Part shown: piece after piece, positions 1 through 11,448 of the stretch
Numbering within the stretch: the first letter of the stretch is position 1
Layout: each line of letters opens with the position of its first letter
NCBI GenBank assembly: GCA_026214975.1
Contig: JAOBSW010000441.1
Span: 97,059-161,058, forward strand
From: Gentiana macrophylla
Taxonomy: Eukaryota > Streptophyta > Magnoliopsida > Gentianales > Gentianaceae
Length of the DNA: 64,000 nucleotides
Direction: 5' to 3'
Position numbers and translations under genes: made by a program
Notes under the pieces: generated by a model
Databases searched by the model: none
The model's input: only the letters and a program-made list of their open reading frames with translations
Told to the model about the DNA's origin: nothing

Positions 1-636
1 CGACTACACCTTATATGTGTTGAATGTGTTCAGGATGACCACAAAGAGGGTTGTCTTGATATTGAAGTTTTGTGTGTTATGAACGTCAATCTTTTGTCTA
101 TTTGGCATATGGATTTTCATGAACTGGCTGCACATCATTTTTTGTGGAAATCAATATAAGTGGTTGTTGTCAAAGGGACACCAAGTATAGGTTTGGCCTT
201 TGATTGTTTGTTCATACCATAAAGTGTTACCACGCCCGAATATCATCGACTCAACCCCATTGAGTTAAGTAATCGAAATTCGATTATATGTGCTTGGCAT
301 TGTGAAGAAATTGATAAACTTGATATCCTCGTTGTTGATTGCCCCGCACACACTATCACCGCTGCATTACAATCGCTACTTGTATTCTATGTTTTTGAAC
401 CGCATTTGTCTACTAAACTCTTGGTACACCCCAGCTACTATTACAGCACTGATTTTGTCCACATAATCTACTGTTCATGTGCTTTAGTTTGTCGTGATCT
501 CAAATCGTTCTCATCGCACATTTGTCGATCCTATTTTGCAAAGTTTGTCAATGAATTGGTGTCTTTGATTAATCTGTTAAAGGATTTTGAATTAGGCATG
601 TTTAGTCTGCAATATCTCGTTAGAAAATCCTTATAA
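1..636 (+). pseudogene. Decayed coding stretch, product not recognised
   Basis: One reading frame stays open from base 1 to 636 apart from two TAA codons at 157-159 and 220-222; the final open piece is 406-636. The translated text has normal amino-acid composition, with Trp, His and Cys spread along it, so it looks like a worn exon rather than random AT-rich sequence. I considered an F-box-associated domain, but the order of the weak matches is wrong, and it does not look like the TNP2 protein expected of a CACTA element. Its left end lies outside the window. No function is proposed. Confidence 0.3.
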
Positions 637-1783
637 TAGGTGTTTTTCATTATCTAGCCAATGCGCTTATTATTCTGTTCTCATCATTGATTTATAGATC
701 AAATAGTCACAGTCTTAGGCTTTGACTATCTGATTTGGACATCAGCTGAGTGAAAGACTGGTTAAGAAATCTTGACTGTAATTTTTGAATCCTTCCTAGC
801 AGAGCTGCTTTGGATTGTACTTCCTCCTCCAATCTTGACTTTAATTTAACTTTCTCTGCTTCAAACTGAAAAACGAGTAGTTATCAGACTCGAGAATGAT
901 TCATAAATTACCAACTCACCTAAAAGCTTATGTTGTTAAGGAGAAACCTAAATTCTACATATTAATCTTTACATATACCCGCATGTGTGAGCATGCAACA
1001 CCTGGCCAAAAGTAGACTTGCAGTAGCTAAGTAGCAACAGTAGTCATTGTTTTTGTTGTATCATAGTAAAAAAGTCCAGAAGTAGCAATATTTTTCTTAT
1101 AAATAAATTGACAGGAGTGGGCTTTGTCATCTATCCTATAAGCTTAAGTTGTTGAAGAGAAATATAATATCTTTACAATAACCTTCACCAACTAAAAAGA
1201 AAGTTGCACAGATCAACATATTATGTATTGGTACAAATTAAATGAACTATCTGTATATTATGTATTCCTTACGTTGGATAATTTATTATAGTATACAATG
1301 CAAGATATACATAAAAAGTTTAATTGGATCTTGATTGGGATAGCTATTTTTATATCAGAAGTTTTTGTCCTTATACTTTAGCTCTAATTTTAGCTTGAGG
1401 AGAACCAATGAAGGTTGCAATGAACCACTAGACTCTTTTGAGCTTCAGGCCTCATGTAGATTCATCATTTAAGTGCTCAGTACATACTAGCTAATTCCTA
1501 CTGCATCTTTTGATATGGTAGAGCTGTATTGAGGGCTGGTTTGAGCTATCCCAAGTGTGTATTCGTTGATATTGTTTGTACTTTTAACGGTGGATACTTT
1601 TTTTCTTGTTATATTGCACATGTTTTCTTGAAGACTTCCTTAAGTGATTTTCGTGTCAACAGATGATACCAAAAAGTAAAAATAGCATGATACAGAAGCA
1701 TGTTTCTTACCTTGCACCTGGTCAGCTGGCCAAGGATCGTAATTGTGGAAAAAGAAACATTAAATGTTGCCAATGGGAGTAAG
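637..1783. other. AT-rich stretch without a recognisable gene
   Basis: No reading frame of coding character, no RNA gene and no obvious repeat. It lies upstream of the Transposase_24-type gene and probably holds its promoter and 5' leader. A possible first exon around 1660-1790, starting with an ATG near 1661, is too uncertain to annotate. Confidence 0.4.
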
Positions 1784-4483
1784 AGGATAGAGGCCGCAGA
1801 GCAAAGAACAAATAATTTGTGCAATCATGGAAGGACGGGTAATGTGTAATCTTTAACAAAACTTTGCATTGTATTATAAATTGATATAATTGTAACAAGT
1901 ATTTTTTCGTTCTTGAAGGTGGTAATGGAGTCCACAATCTTTTTGTCCGTTATGGTGAAGACAAATGGGAAGAAAGAAATATAACAGAAGAAAGTTCTTT
2001 TTTGGATGTCTTGAGCATATGTCAAAGGTTCATTGACATTTATAGCTTTGGCATCAAAATTACAGATGAGAATGGTAAGACTTTGAAAAATGACAAAGAT
2101 TTGTTGGGTTTGTTGAAAGAACAAGAAAATGTGTAGGATATATCCATCTATCTACATAAGGATTCAACTGTAAAACCATTGCTCTTCAAATTGCCTCAAG
2201 ACAATCCAGCACTTGGTAAACTACAATTAGATTTCATTGATTTGATTTTGTTTTATTCAATTCTCTTTAACTTTATTTGATGTTGTGTTTTTCTGATTTC
2301 AAAGACCGAGTGAGTGATTCGCTAGTGAGAGATGTGATAACAAAAGATGGTAATCATGGTGAAAAGAGTGTTGAAGGTATGTATGATATGCATAACATGT
2401 TGCCCATCATGAATCACATATTGGGTAATGAAAATGTGGATATAGTTTTTAATAATAATTTTTTTGATTAGATTCAACAGCTCAAAAAATGAAAAACGTT
2501 AGAGGAACAAACAAGAACAAAAAGATCATCTCTCTGAAAAGTGGAGAAAAGCTTGCAATTAATTTTTACAACTGTCGCGTGGTAGGACCTAATCATGAAT
2601 GTTGGTCTAGACACTTGAGGAAAATTATGCGAGGCAAGCAAATATGTCATATACGAGTGCTTACTTGGAAGGATTTGACTGAAAGTGAAAAGCAACACAT
2701 GTGGGCTATTATAAAGGTATGTGAAATGCATTCTTTGTGCTTTACATACATATCTAACATATGTTGCTTACTTTTTTTACCACCATAATAACCATCAGCT
2801 TGTCATAATTTGGAAACTGTACTATTTACTACATATTATGGATTTCATTTTTTTTTATTCAAATAAACAAATGATTTGCTTACAGGTTCTAGGAAAATAA
2901 TATTACATTTGGATGTGAACTAGCTAGAGGTGTTTTCAGAATAGTTTTGGTGGAATTAATCCTACTTTATATGATATTTTGTAGGAATGCTTTTCCAATC
3001 TTGATATGGACTTATACCGTGAACATACTTTGGAGCATATGGGTATTTTGTGGATAGCATGGAGGTCATTTTTGAACACAAAGTATGTGAAACCTTGTGA
3101 AACTAAAGGGCTTGCATTGAAAAATGTTCCTCCAGGGTTGAATGCTAAAGACTGGGCCTGGCTTGTCACTAAATTTTTTTTAAGTGATAAGTTCAAGGTA
3201 TGTTAAAATTGGGAAAAAAACTAAAGAAAAATATCAAGATTCCATTGCTAATTGTGCATGTGTGTATTCTTATATCTCGTAGTTGCACTCATTGAAATAT
3301 ACATTCTTTCCAATTATTTGAGCTTAGAGGGGTTTTTTTTCTTGGTTAGTAAATAGGTAAACGTGTCGTGTCTTGATTTGTTGATGTCTTGAGATGATTT
3401 TTGTTAATTTCTTGCTACTTTTGCAGTATATAATTTCACCCATTGTTCTATTTTTTTTTGTTGTTATTTGGTTGTGTATCTTGTGTTCTAGCTTGTGTTG
3501 CTTCTACTATCTTGATTCTTTTAAGAGACATTTATGTCTTTGGTAAGAACTTTTGGGTAGTAGCTTTACTATCTACAATTATCATATTGTTCTTTGTACT
3601 AAATTTGAGTTGTGTGTTAGTATGAAATGGTGTTGTAGTTCGTGATTTTTGCTGGCATTTATTCTTTTGAAATTCTAGTGTAATTGGTCGACGTAATTGC
3701 TGATTAATCTTTCAATATGACATTATTGATGTCCAATTAAAATTTAATAGGAGTCTAAGAAATTTCATAGTTAAAAAACAGACTGTAATACTGTTTTGTG
3801 ATTCAAATGTAGAAAATCAGCTCTCGAAATTCTGATAATCGTTTCAAAGGAGTGATGAATCATCGAATCGGAAGCCAGCCGCATAGACAAATCATATATG
3901 AGATGGTAGATATTCAAAAATTACTGTTGTGTTCGATTTATTACGTTAATTTGTTGACATTTAATTTTTCACTTGTTTGATTTAATTATTCCAGAGAGGT
4001 AAGGAAGATGCCCCATTTGACATTGCGAAAATCTTTTATGCCACTAGACAAAAAAATGGAAAGTTTGTTGAACCAAGAGAGCAAGAAAAATATTTAAGTA
4101 TCAATACTTAACATTTATGCATATGTCCATCATTTATCACAATAATTTTTTTGACAAATAGAGGTTGAGCTTTGTAGGATGAGATAATCAAGACTGTTCA
4201 AGCCAATGCATCACTGTCACCAATTGATGTGGTTGAAACTAGCTTTGGACCACAAAAACATAGCAATGTATTTGGTTTTGGAGGTGTAATGAAGAGGCAA
4301 CATTTTAATGATCCTCAGGAATCTCATATAAAAGAACTTAAGGCTAAACTTCACAAGAAAGAAGAAGAAAGTAATGATCTTAGAAGACGCATTGAGGAAA
4401 TTGAAAGTATATTGTTCCATATGAGGAAGGAAGGTCAACCAACCTCAAATGAGCCACCAACGTGTATCAATGACCTTGCATAG
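1784..4483 (+). pseudogene. Transposase_24-type (Ptta/En/Spm) gene with introns, slightly broken
   Basis: A spliced model can be read with GT..AG borders: exons about 1784-1838, 1919-2215, 2305-2376, 2472-2716, 2985-3197, 3813-3905, 3995-4097 and 4178-4483. Phases agree through the first seven exons. Exons 4-8 match plant Transposase_24 (PF03004): a basic start, a charged WKDL helix, the WRSFL segment, a KDWAWLV segment, then the SxNxRFKGxMNHxxGS motif, a FYATRQKNGKFVEP segment and a C-terminal coiled coil. This family is the accessory DNA-binding type protein of CACTA elements and acts at transposon ends in the nucleus. Exons 2-3 encode an N-terminal region I do not know from the family; it vaguely suggests a PB1-like fold. 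Breaks: an in-frame TAG at 2134-2136, and exons 7 and 8 join one base out of phase, perhaps from an indel in an A-run. The true start is unclear. Confidence 0.72.
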
Positions 4484-5789
4484 CTTTGACTCAGGATGCA
4501 ATATTTCATAACCTATAATCTAGTTACAATGTTGAATTAAAGATAAACAAGTTTATATAAATGAATAACCTCTTTAAAAGTTTTCATGTTTATTACTAGA
4601 GTCTTTGTGGTATTAGGTTTTATGGCTTTATGCATGAGATTCTTGTGATGCCCTTTGATGTGTCCTGCTATATATTTTGATTATTACATGTGTCATAACA
4701 TTTTTACTTAGTAGATACTTGTTATTAGGTCTTTGTTATGCATTGGTGTGCTTATCTTCTTAAAATGCCTATACCGGTTTTATGATTATATCTAACTTGC
4801 CCTACAATTTGGGGTTCATGGTGTATATCGGGAATCTGATATGAATGCATCTGAACTCTGGAAATGCAAGTAACTTACGTTGCATCTAACTTTGAATTTT
4901 GTGGAAATGTGAACTCTGGTATGATTTTTTGTTCTTGTTTTCCCATGAATCAAATGTGAATCTTGAAATGATATTTCTGCACTTGTTATAATTATGGAAA
5001 TACGAGCATAAAGATGAATTTGTTGTTATGCATTTTTCGTGTGGAGCTGTACACTTATCAAAGTAGTCACTGAATGTACAGACTTAGATTAAGGAATGAC
5101 TAATAGTTAAACTATGAAACACTAGTTTTCCAGACTCATTCATTGACCATATGCACAATACATCAAAAAAAACTATCATGTTCCTTCAAATAAATAGGCA
5201 CCCAATAAACAACCACCTAAATATCTCATTCACTGTTATAATCAAGATATTTCCAATCAACATGCAAAGACAAATACTTGTTTATTCTCAGAATCGCAAA
5301 TAAAATAGCAGATTTTTCACATTTTTAAGTGTAGTCTTTTGTCAGCACAAAACAAAAAGACTCACGTCGACTTTTTTTCTTTATTTTAATATTTTGTTAA
5401 GTTGTTACAATGCTTTCGTCATTGATTATTGCTAATTTATATGCAGGAGTATGTTTTGATGCTTTTTGAAGTAATGTAACAAAGGATTTCAATCTATCAC
5501 ACCTTGCAATGCATACACAGGTTTTGCTTGTATTTTGACTGTGTATGGTATTTTGGAGTAACAACCAAATGATCTATATTTATGGTTAGATATTCGTACT
5601 TCAGGATATGATTGATATTTTAAAATCCTTTTATAATGCATATATGTAACCATCCCAACTATAATCTTTGGGAACAAGTACTATTGTCGCTTTTGTATAT
5701 GAATATATGCATATTTAATGTACATTATATTTGGTTGATTTGTTTTGAAGTAATTTTCGGTTATGAAAGGTAGCAGTTCATTTTAATAT
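4484..5789. other. 3' flank of the transposase-like gene, non-coding
   Basis: AT-rich sequence between the last exon and the subterminal repeats. No coding frame, RNA gene or repeat stands out. It presumably contains the polyadenylation region of the upstream gene. Confidence 0.45.
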
Positions 5790-6450
5790 TTGTTTGTAAT
5801 GGTAGATTCTCTTGTGACGTTGTGATGGTTCATTATCAATAATGACGCTAACTTTCATTAATGTATGGCATTTAGTGAGGACTTGTACTGTTATGAAAGT
5901 AAGAGATAATGACGGTTAAATTGTATTATAATGACAAAACTTGAGGTCATTACAAGTACTTATTAGTGAGAATAAATCCCGTTATCAAATGTGTATCAAT
6001 ATTCATGACGGAACCTACCTAATGAGGGGATACACTTTTTAATGACAGTAATAATCATCATTAAAAGCATATACTAAACAACATCTGAAAATATAATGAG
6101 AGGAAAATACTATAATCATGAGGGGTATGTAGTCATTAAAATTGTTATAATGAGAGTAAATGAGCCTATAATGATGGGATATGCCGTTATTAAATCATGA
6201 TTTAATGATGGAAAATGGCCTTATTAATGAGAGGATTGTTCATTATAAAATATTATTTTTATTGACGGGATAATGCCGTCATTGAATGTGTCGTGCATTT
6301 AATGACGGGAATTCATTTCCCGTCATTATTTACCTTTATCTAGGGAAGCAACAATAAGAGGAAAATCCCATCATTAAAAGTGTTTAATGACAGGAATCAG
6401 TCGTTTAATGATGAGAATTTCCGTCATTAAAACCCGATTTTCTTGTAGTG
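5790..6450 (+). repeat. CACTA right subterminal repeats and terminal inverted repeat
   Basis: Dozens of degenerate copies, in both orientations, of a short unit around TAATGACGG / CCGTCATTA fill this block. One pair forms a near-perfect hairpin at 6301-6329 (AATGACGGGAA ... TTCCCGTCATT). The block stops exactly at the terminal repeat ending TTGTAGTG at 6450. In CACTA elements such arrays are the binding sites of the TNPA-like protein, so the nearby Transposase_24-type product is the natural partner. Confidence 0.75.
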
Positions 6451-6703
6451 AAATGATAACAATTCATGGGATAAAAGATTCAGGGGGAAAGGGAAACTAT
6501 TTCCTACTGATGAAGACTGGAATGAACCTATGTTCACCCAGTTTCACAAGCGTAAAAAGACGTTCGAGTCAAGAAAGCAGAATTTTGTGAAAACTTACCA
6601 TACTCAGCCGAAAAATCAAGATAGGTATAAATCTAAGACTTACAGAAATACAAAAACTAAACAAAAAGGACATAAACAGATATGGGTACCAAAAAGTTCT
6701 TAA
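6451..6703 (+). pseudogene. C-terminal end of a copia gag, truncated at its start
   Basis: One frame reads from 6455 to TAA at 6701-6703. It shares with elements B and C the motif FRGKGKLFPT followed by D-x-D-W, a long Lys/Gln/Asn-rich basic tail, and the ending KQIWVPK plus two residues. This is the linker between the zinc knuckles and the protease of Sirevirus-like gag. The 5' part of gag is missing because the CACTA element starts one base earlier. The stop is followed at once by TTTGTTTTGCAG, a splice-acceptor-like string also seen in B and C. Confidence 0.75.
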
Positions 6704-7094
6704 TTTGTTTTGCAGATAAAAGCTAAATTCGAAATCAAAACTGAGTCATCTGTTCAACTAAGTTTTTGAAACTGATCTGAACGATCGACTGACTCAAAGT
6801 TTGGATAAGACCAAAGCTGAATCTTGACAACTGGAGATATACCATATCGATTGTTACAAGCTACTAATGAACAGTCGTACCCTACACTCATCTCAACCCT
6901 TCATCTTTTCCACTCACCACTTTTTCCATACTTCAATGCTTGACATGATTAATGACAAGATGTTATTTTACCCACCCAGATTTTACATCTACCATATCTA
7001 CCACTAATAAATACCTTGTGTATTACCTAAAATCATTTACACTCTATTCTTTAAAAGAATTTTCTCTATCTTCAAATCTTAACAATCTGAATTA
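6704..7094 (+). other. Spacer between gag end and extra ORF of element A
   Basis: Non-coding in all frames. It lies where pol would be in an intact relative. A weak TATA-like string (TAATAAATAC, about 7005-7014) sits some 85 bp before the extra ORF's ATG, and the last 70 bp are rich in C/T and A like a 5' leader. Confidence 0.4.
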
Positions 7095-7123
7095 ATGGCC
7101 TTCACCAGAGTTGAACCCGGAAT

Positions 7124-7220
7124 GAACATCTTGAGAGACTCAGAGAAAGAAAGACTAAACTTGATGAAGTTTCAACCAAACAAGTTACTGAGAAACCAGT
7201 AGAGGCTTCACCAGAGAAAT
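7124..7220 (+). repeat. 97-bp duplicated block, upstream copy
   Basis: Nearly identical to 7877-7973, 753 bp (251 codons) downstream, so both copies are in the same reading frame. It encodes a charged stretch with EHLERLRERK. Here it interrupts the expected N-terminus right after the first codons from ATG 7095, so this copy is probably the derived one. Confidence 0.85.
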
Positions 7221-7876
7221 CAAAAGCATTTGGAAGCAAAAGCATTGCAGATGATAATGTACTTACTTTCACTACATATATCAATGGAAAAGAGATTAAG
7301 GTTACTAAGAATCTTATAGTAGATATTTTTGGATTTGAGAAATCTGGATTCACCTCAGTTCTCAAAATATCTAAAGAACAGAGAGAGAAATTACAGAAAG
7401 ACATTGCTATCTCAGAAGACTCAAATGTATCATTGTTTGGATCAACAGGGCTGCTCAAGCCTGAATTCGGTTTTCTTACAAAGATACTAGCAAATTGCAT
7501 AATTGGAAACACAGGCAACTTCAGTAATCTATCTGGCACCAAGATAGATCTACTTTATATGATTTGGTTCGAAGAGGATTTCAACTGGCAAAGATATATC
7601 TTCGATCAACTAGTCGCTCAATCTTCCGATATACCCAAGAAGTAGAATGCTGAGAAGAAAGAGAGATTTCATCTCCAGAAGACTCTTCCTCCTCTAGCCC
7701 AAAGAATTATTGACCATTTTGGGATTGCAAGAAGAAAGGAAACTGTAGTTGTTGATGGCAAAATTGTAGCCAAGGAAGAAAAATCAAATAAAAGGAAAGC
7801 AGGAGGTTCTGAAACTGAACCCAATAACAAAAGGAAGAAATCGTCCAAGAAAACTGAAACTACAGCTGAAGCACTG

Positions 7877-7973
7877 GAACATCTTGAGAGACTCAGAGAA
7901 AGAAAGAGGAAACTTGATGAAGTTTCAACCAAACAAGTTACTGAGAAACCAGCAGAGGCTTCACCAGAGAAAT
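7877..7973 (+). repeat. 97-bp duplicated block, downstream copy
   Basis: The likely parental copy: it fits smoothly into the Lys/Arg/Glu-rich central part of the extra ORF. It ends one base before the sequence departs from the coding pattern toward the LTR-like repeat. Confidence 0.85.
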
Positions 7974-8029
7974 GGGCCACCACCATTGAAGGTCAAGTGT
8001 TGGGAAGATTTTGCATCATTAAAACAAAA

Positions 8030-9567
8030 GAAAATTTATAAACCTATACTACCATGCAAAACTACCTCCTAACCGGCCGAATACCGGGTAGTTGCTAGTA
8101 AAGTTGGATAAGTAATGGTATCGATCCACAGGAAAAGTGGATATTGAACCTAATTTTATTAACTCTTCTTTATTAACTAAACCTAAACCTAATCTAGAAC
8201 GGAAAGTAATCGACAGAGGATTGTTAGTCCAAAGCCCAGGAAAAATAAAAAGCAATAAAGACTAAACTACAAACTAAAACGAAAAATAACTATTAAGATG
8301 ATCATGGAGAGCAAACAACGAACAAACAAAATCATCCAATCCAACAAATCCTCTATCTCTATCTAAGGTTATCTCATGACGATTAACTAAAGATGTGGTT
8401 CACCTCTCGAAGGTATGAATACTACTCAGTAGATAATCCGTCTATCAATCTAACATCTTCCAATGTATAGAATTGACGCAAACAAACCAAGGTGCAAGAT
8501 TTTAAATCTAACAACCTAGATAATTAACCTATCAACTTCCGTTATGTCAAGGTTAAAAATCTAATCTTTCCTATGGTGATCTAAATCTAATCATGACTTC
8601 CATCAAAATCAAACATCAAAAGCAACGATCTTCCGATATGAGTTGCATAAACGAATAAACGAATAGAAAAGATACAACTTTGAATTAAGATCACAACATA
8701 AACTTAAATAAAAGATAGATAAAACCTGAATGGAAAAAGAGTCAAATCTGTTGAACATGTTCAGCCTCCAAGCATGGAGCTTCAGAAAACGCAGCAGCAA
8801 GAAAGAAAAAGAAATAAACATCTAATCTAAAACCTAATCTAACCTCGGATCACCCGAGCACAAGGCTCGGGTGACCGCCTTGAAACCTCCAAGTTGCGGC
8901 TGCTTCTTGGTGTTTTGTGTATGAGAAATTTGATGATATTAGGGTTGGAATCGCAGCTGCTTTTATAGAAAAATCAAGTCGGTTGTTACAAGAAAGGTGC
9001 CGGACGCCCGCTTGAAGATCCGGACGCCCGTCCGCTATTTTCAGCAACAGCATCCAAACTTGTAACGCTCATATCTCGGGCCTCGTAAGTCGGAATGGAG
9101 TGCTTCAAAATCCTGTAGAATCCTCTCTTCAATCCCTACAACTCTTCTCTTGAGGTCGAGAGTCAAATCGGTTTATATCATATCAAGAACTGCGTCGGAA
9201 GGTCGTCACTACCCGGAATCCTGATTTTCCGACATTTATCTTGATTGATTTCTTTCCTTATATCTTTCAATCTTCCATAACTTTGATTGATCCTTTTCAA
9301 GCACGAATTTGGCTCTCTAAAATCCTCTCTTCCATCATCAATGAGTATCTACAACAATAGGAAAACATACCAAAGCGTAACGTATTTCCAAAATAACATA
9401 AAATCATGATTTAAGCACATAATTCGTTACGTTTTGCAATTAACCTATTAAAAACACTATTCACTCAATTAATCGATTATAAGCTCGAATTCTACGAAAA
9501 ACATCCATATATGGGGAATATTGATATAAAATATATCCTTATAAAACGTATAAAATCACCCTTAACA
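8030..9567 (-). mobile_element. LTR-like repeat, copy 1 (minus strand), inside element A
   Basis: Non-coding 1.5-kb block that shares its whole layout with 14535-15790. Shared landmarks on the plus strand are GACAGAGGAT, AAGATGAT, TGTGGTTCACCT, TATGAAT, AACAACCTAGA, GTTAAAAATCTAATCTTT and an end of the type TAAAATCACC(C/G)TTAACA. On the minus strand it starts TGTTAAGGGTGATTTTA and has a TATA box (TTCTATAAAA, 8961-8970), as an LTR would. The reading frame of element A is broken on both sides, so it is an insertion. The left boundary is uncertain (7974-8060) and no target duplication is evident. A solo LTR of a gypsy element is the best guess. Confidence 0.55.
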
Positions 9568-9668
9568 TCAAGGAAAGAAAGTTAGAACTGAAGAAACTTC
9601 CAGCAAACAAATCGTTGCTGAAGCTGAACCTATTGCTGAGAAAATACATGTTGATGAGTCAGCAAAGG

Positions 9669-11448
9669 TGTTGGTCCCTTGGAAAGGCTAACACAAGTTT
9701 AGATGGGGGGGTGAATAAACTTGTCCTTAAAAACTGGATTTTAAACAAATTAAGGTTCAGTTATAACTTGTGTGGAGTTAAGCTGACTGAGTGAGTTTAA
9801 GTCAAACTGACTTAAGCAAAACTGAGTCAACCGGCAGCGGATATAAGTCTAGCCTTTTTCTTGATCTTGTTATTTTATACGAAAGCTGAGTGTGCTAAAC
9901 TGAATTCTGGTGAATGTTAGTTTGTGAATTGTGAGTTGCGTAACAATCAATTCTCAGTATGCTATGTAAACAATATAAATGCTGTAATAAATAATTGTGT
10001 GATGTAAATAGGTAAAGTAAATGAAACAAGAGTTATAGAGGTTCCAGGTGGTGTAATCCTGTCAGTCCTCTCTTCCCTGTGATGAGGAGGAAAATTCCAC
10101 GAGAACTTCTTTGAGATGGCCTGGTTACAAAAAGTTCTGAATTGATAGTCCTTGACTAATCCCTAACTTCACTACCTAAACACTTGTAGAACAGGTAGAA
10201 TGGCTGCTCTTCAATTGTTTGAAACACTGGTCCTTGGAGGATTGAATTGCCTCTTCACCAGCTCATCACAAACATAGTCTTCCTGACTGCACTCAACTGT
10301 CCTTCACACCTTCTTGGTGTTTCACAGTCTAAAACCTTTGACAAAATCAAAGTTGAGACTTGAATCAATAACTATGATTCAATTGTGATTTAAGCTTTTC
10401 TTCTAGATAAAATGGTTTATGCACAGCTCTGATTTCTTCAAATGATAGATCTTGGTATGCTTGAATGCTAATGAACACTTGAAGAAATTTCTTGATCTTG
10501 CAATTAAGTGTCTAGAAGGAATTCTTTTTGTTTACTTTCCCCTCTTAGATATTGATCTTTCTTTACTAAATTGATTCTTATAATTCCGTCCCCCTTCTTT
10601 TTGTAAAAGAATCAGCCTATTTATAGGGGGTTTATCTAACGGTCAGATTACATGAATTTGAATCATTGTAGCCATTAGTGGTCCCGCTTTCTTGTTTGTA
10701 CGTTACTGTCAGAATGGATAGATTATCCTCCAATCATATCGCTTGTACTGTAACGGTTGGATTCTTCTTCCGTTTTACTTAAGCATTAGTTCCAAAGCTG
10801 ATTTACTAAGAACATTGTCAGTTCTCAGTTCTTAAGAGCATTAACTGAGTTTTGCTCTACTTCAAAATCTCAGTACTCTTTCTTTCATCTAACTATAATT
10901 GATTTAATCAGAGTACACCATTTCAAATTAATCAGCAAAGACGTCATTGTCCTTATGTGTCTTAGCTTTCCATACAAGATCTACATAGTCAGTTCAGGTT
11001 ATCACAGACTTGCCTGAAGTCTATCTTATATAGTCTCGACTTAGTCTTCATAAACTGAGTTTGAACCCTCAGTTCTTCAGTCTTCAACAACTGAGTTTGA
11101 ACCCTCAGTTTTTCAGTCTTCAACGTAAGTCAATTGAGTCTGTTCCCTCAGCAAACTTACCTATTACATATTTTCTTTGGTGCGCTCAGTTTTCCAGTTT
11201 CTTATAGAATCTCAGTTTAACTAACTTCCAGTTTCTCGTTTTCTTAGTTCACAACCTAGAACTATTACAGTGCTTGTCTGATTTAATTTATACAAATATC
11301 AGAATCTATTAAATCATATACATTGATACCTAGACATCTTTTTGCTTTGCACTACAACAGCTAGTTATGACACTTGATCAATGGGGTCTAAAAACAATAA
11401 CTAAGTAAGTGATGAATCATCATCATAACGTAAATTTTATTTCCAACA
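9669..11448 (-). mobile_element. Solo LTR of a Sirevirus-like copia family, with target duplication
   Basis: On the plus strand it begins TGTTGGTCCCTTGGAAAGG and ends ATTTCCAACA, so on the minus strand it is a TG..CA LTR of 1,780 bp. It is flanked by AAAGG on both sides (9664-9668 and 11449-11453), a perfect 5-bp duplication. It has a minus-strand TATA box CTATAAATAGG (about 10616-10626) and the conserved block TTCCAGGTGGTGTAATCCTGTC shared with the LTRs of B and C. Removing it together with one AAAGG restores a continuous frame in the extra ORF of element A, confirming a clean insertion followed by LTR-LTR recombination. Confidence 0.9.

Larger units (their letters stand above)
1..6450 (+). 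mobile_element. CACTA (En/Spm-type) DNA transposon, right part only
   Basis: The right end is clear: positions 6437-6450 read ATTTTCTTGTAGTG, the reverse complement of the classic CACTACAAGAAAAT terminus of plant CACTA transposons. Just inside lie about 650 bp of short subterminal repeats, as expected for this superfamily. A Transposase_24-type gene (1784-4483) sits in the same orientation. No matching CACTACAAGAA end is visible to the left, so the element probably starts outside the window. The sequence beyond 6450 is a copia gag reading frame that begins abruptly, so the transposon appears to have inserted into an older retrotransposon (element A). The 3-bp target duplication cannot be verified without the left flank. 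That the first 1.7 kb belongs to this element is inference. Confidence 0.7.

Noticed and set aside
1..636. F-box-associated domain gene
   Set aside because: Weak matches are in the wrong order and no kelch or FBA motif is convincing, so it is left unnamed.
7102..7542. Minus-strand 146-codon frame
   Set aside because: It is antisense to the conserved extra ORF of element A; the same antisense words recur at the duplicated block, which explains it.
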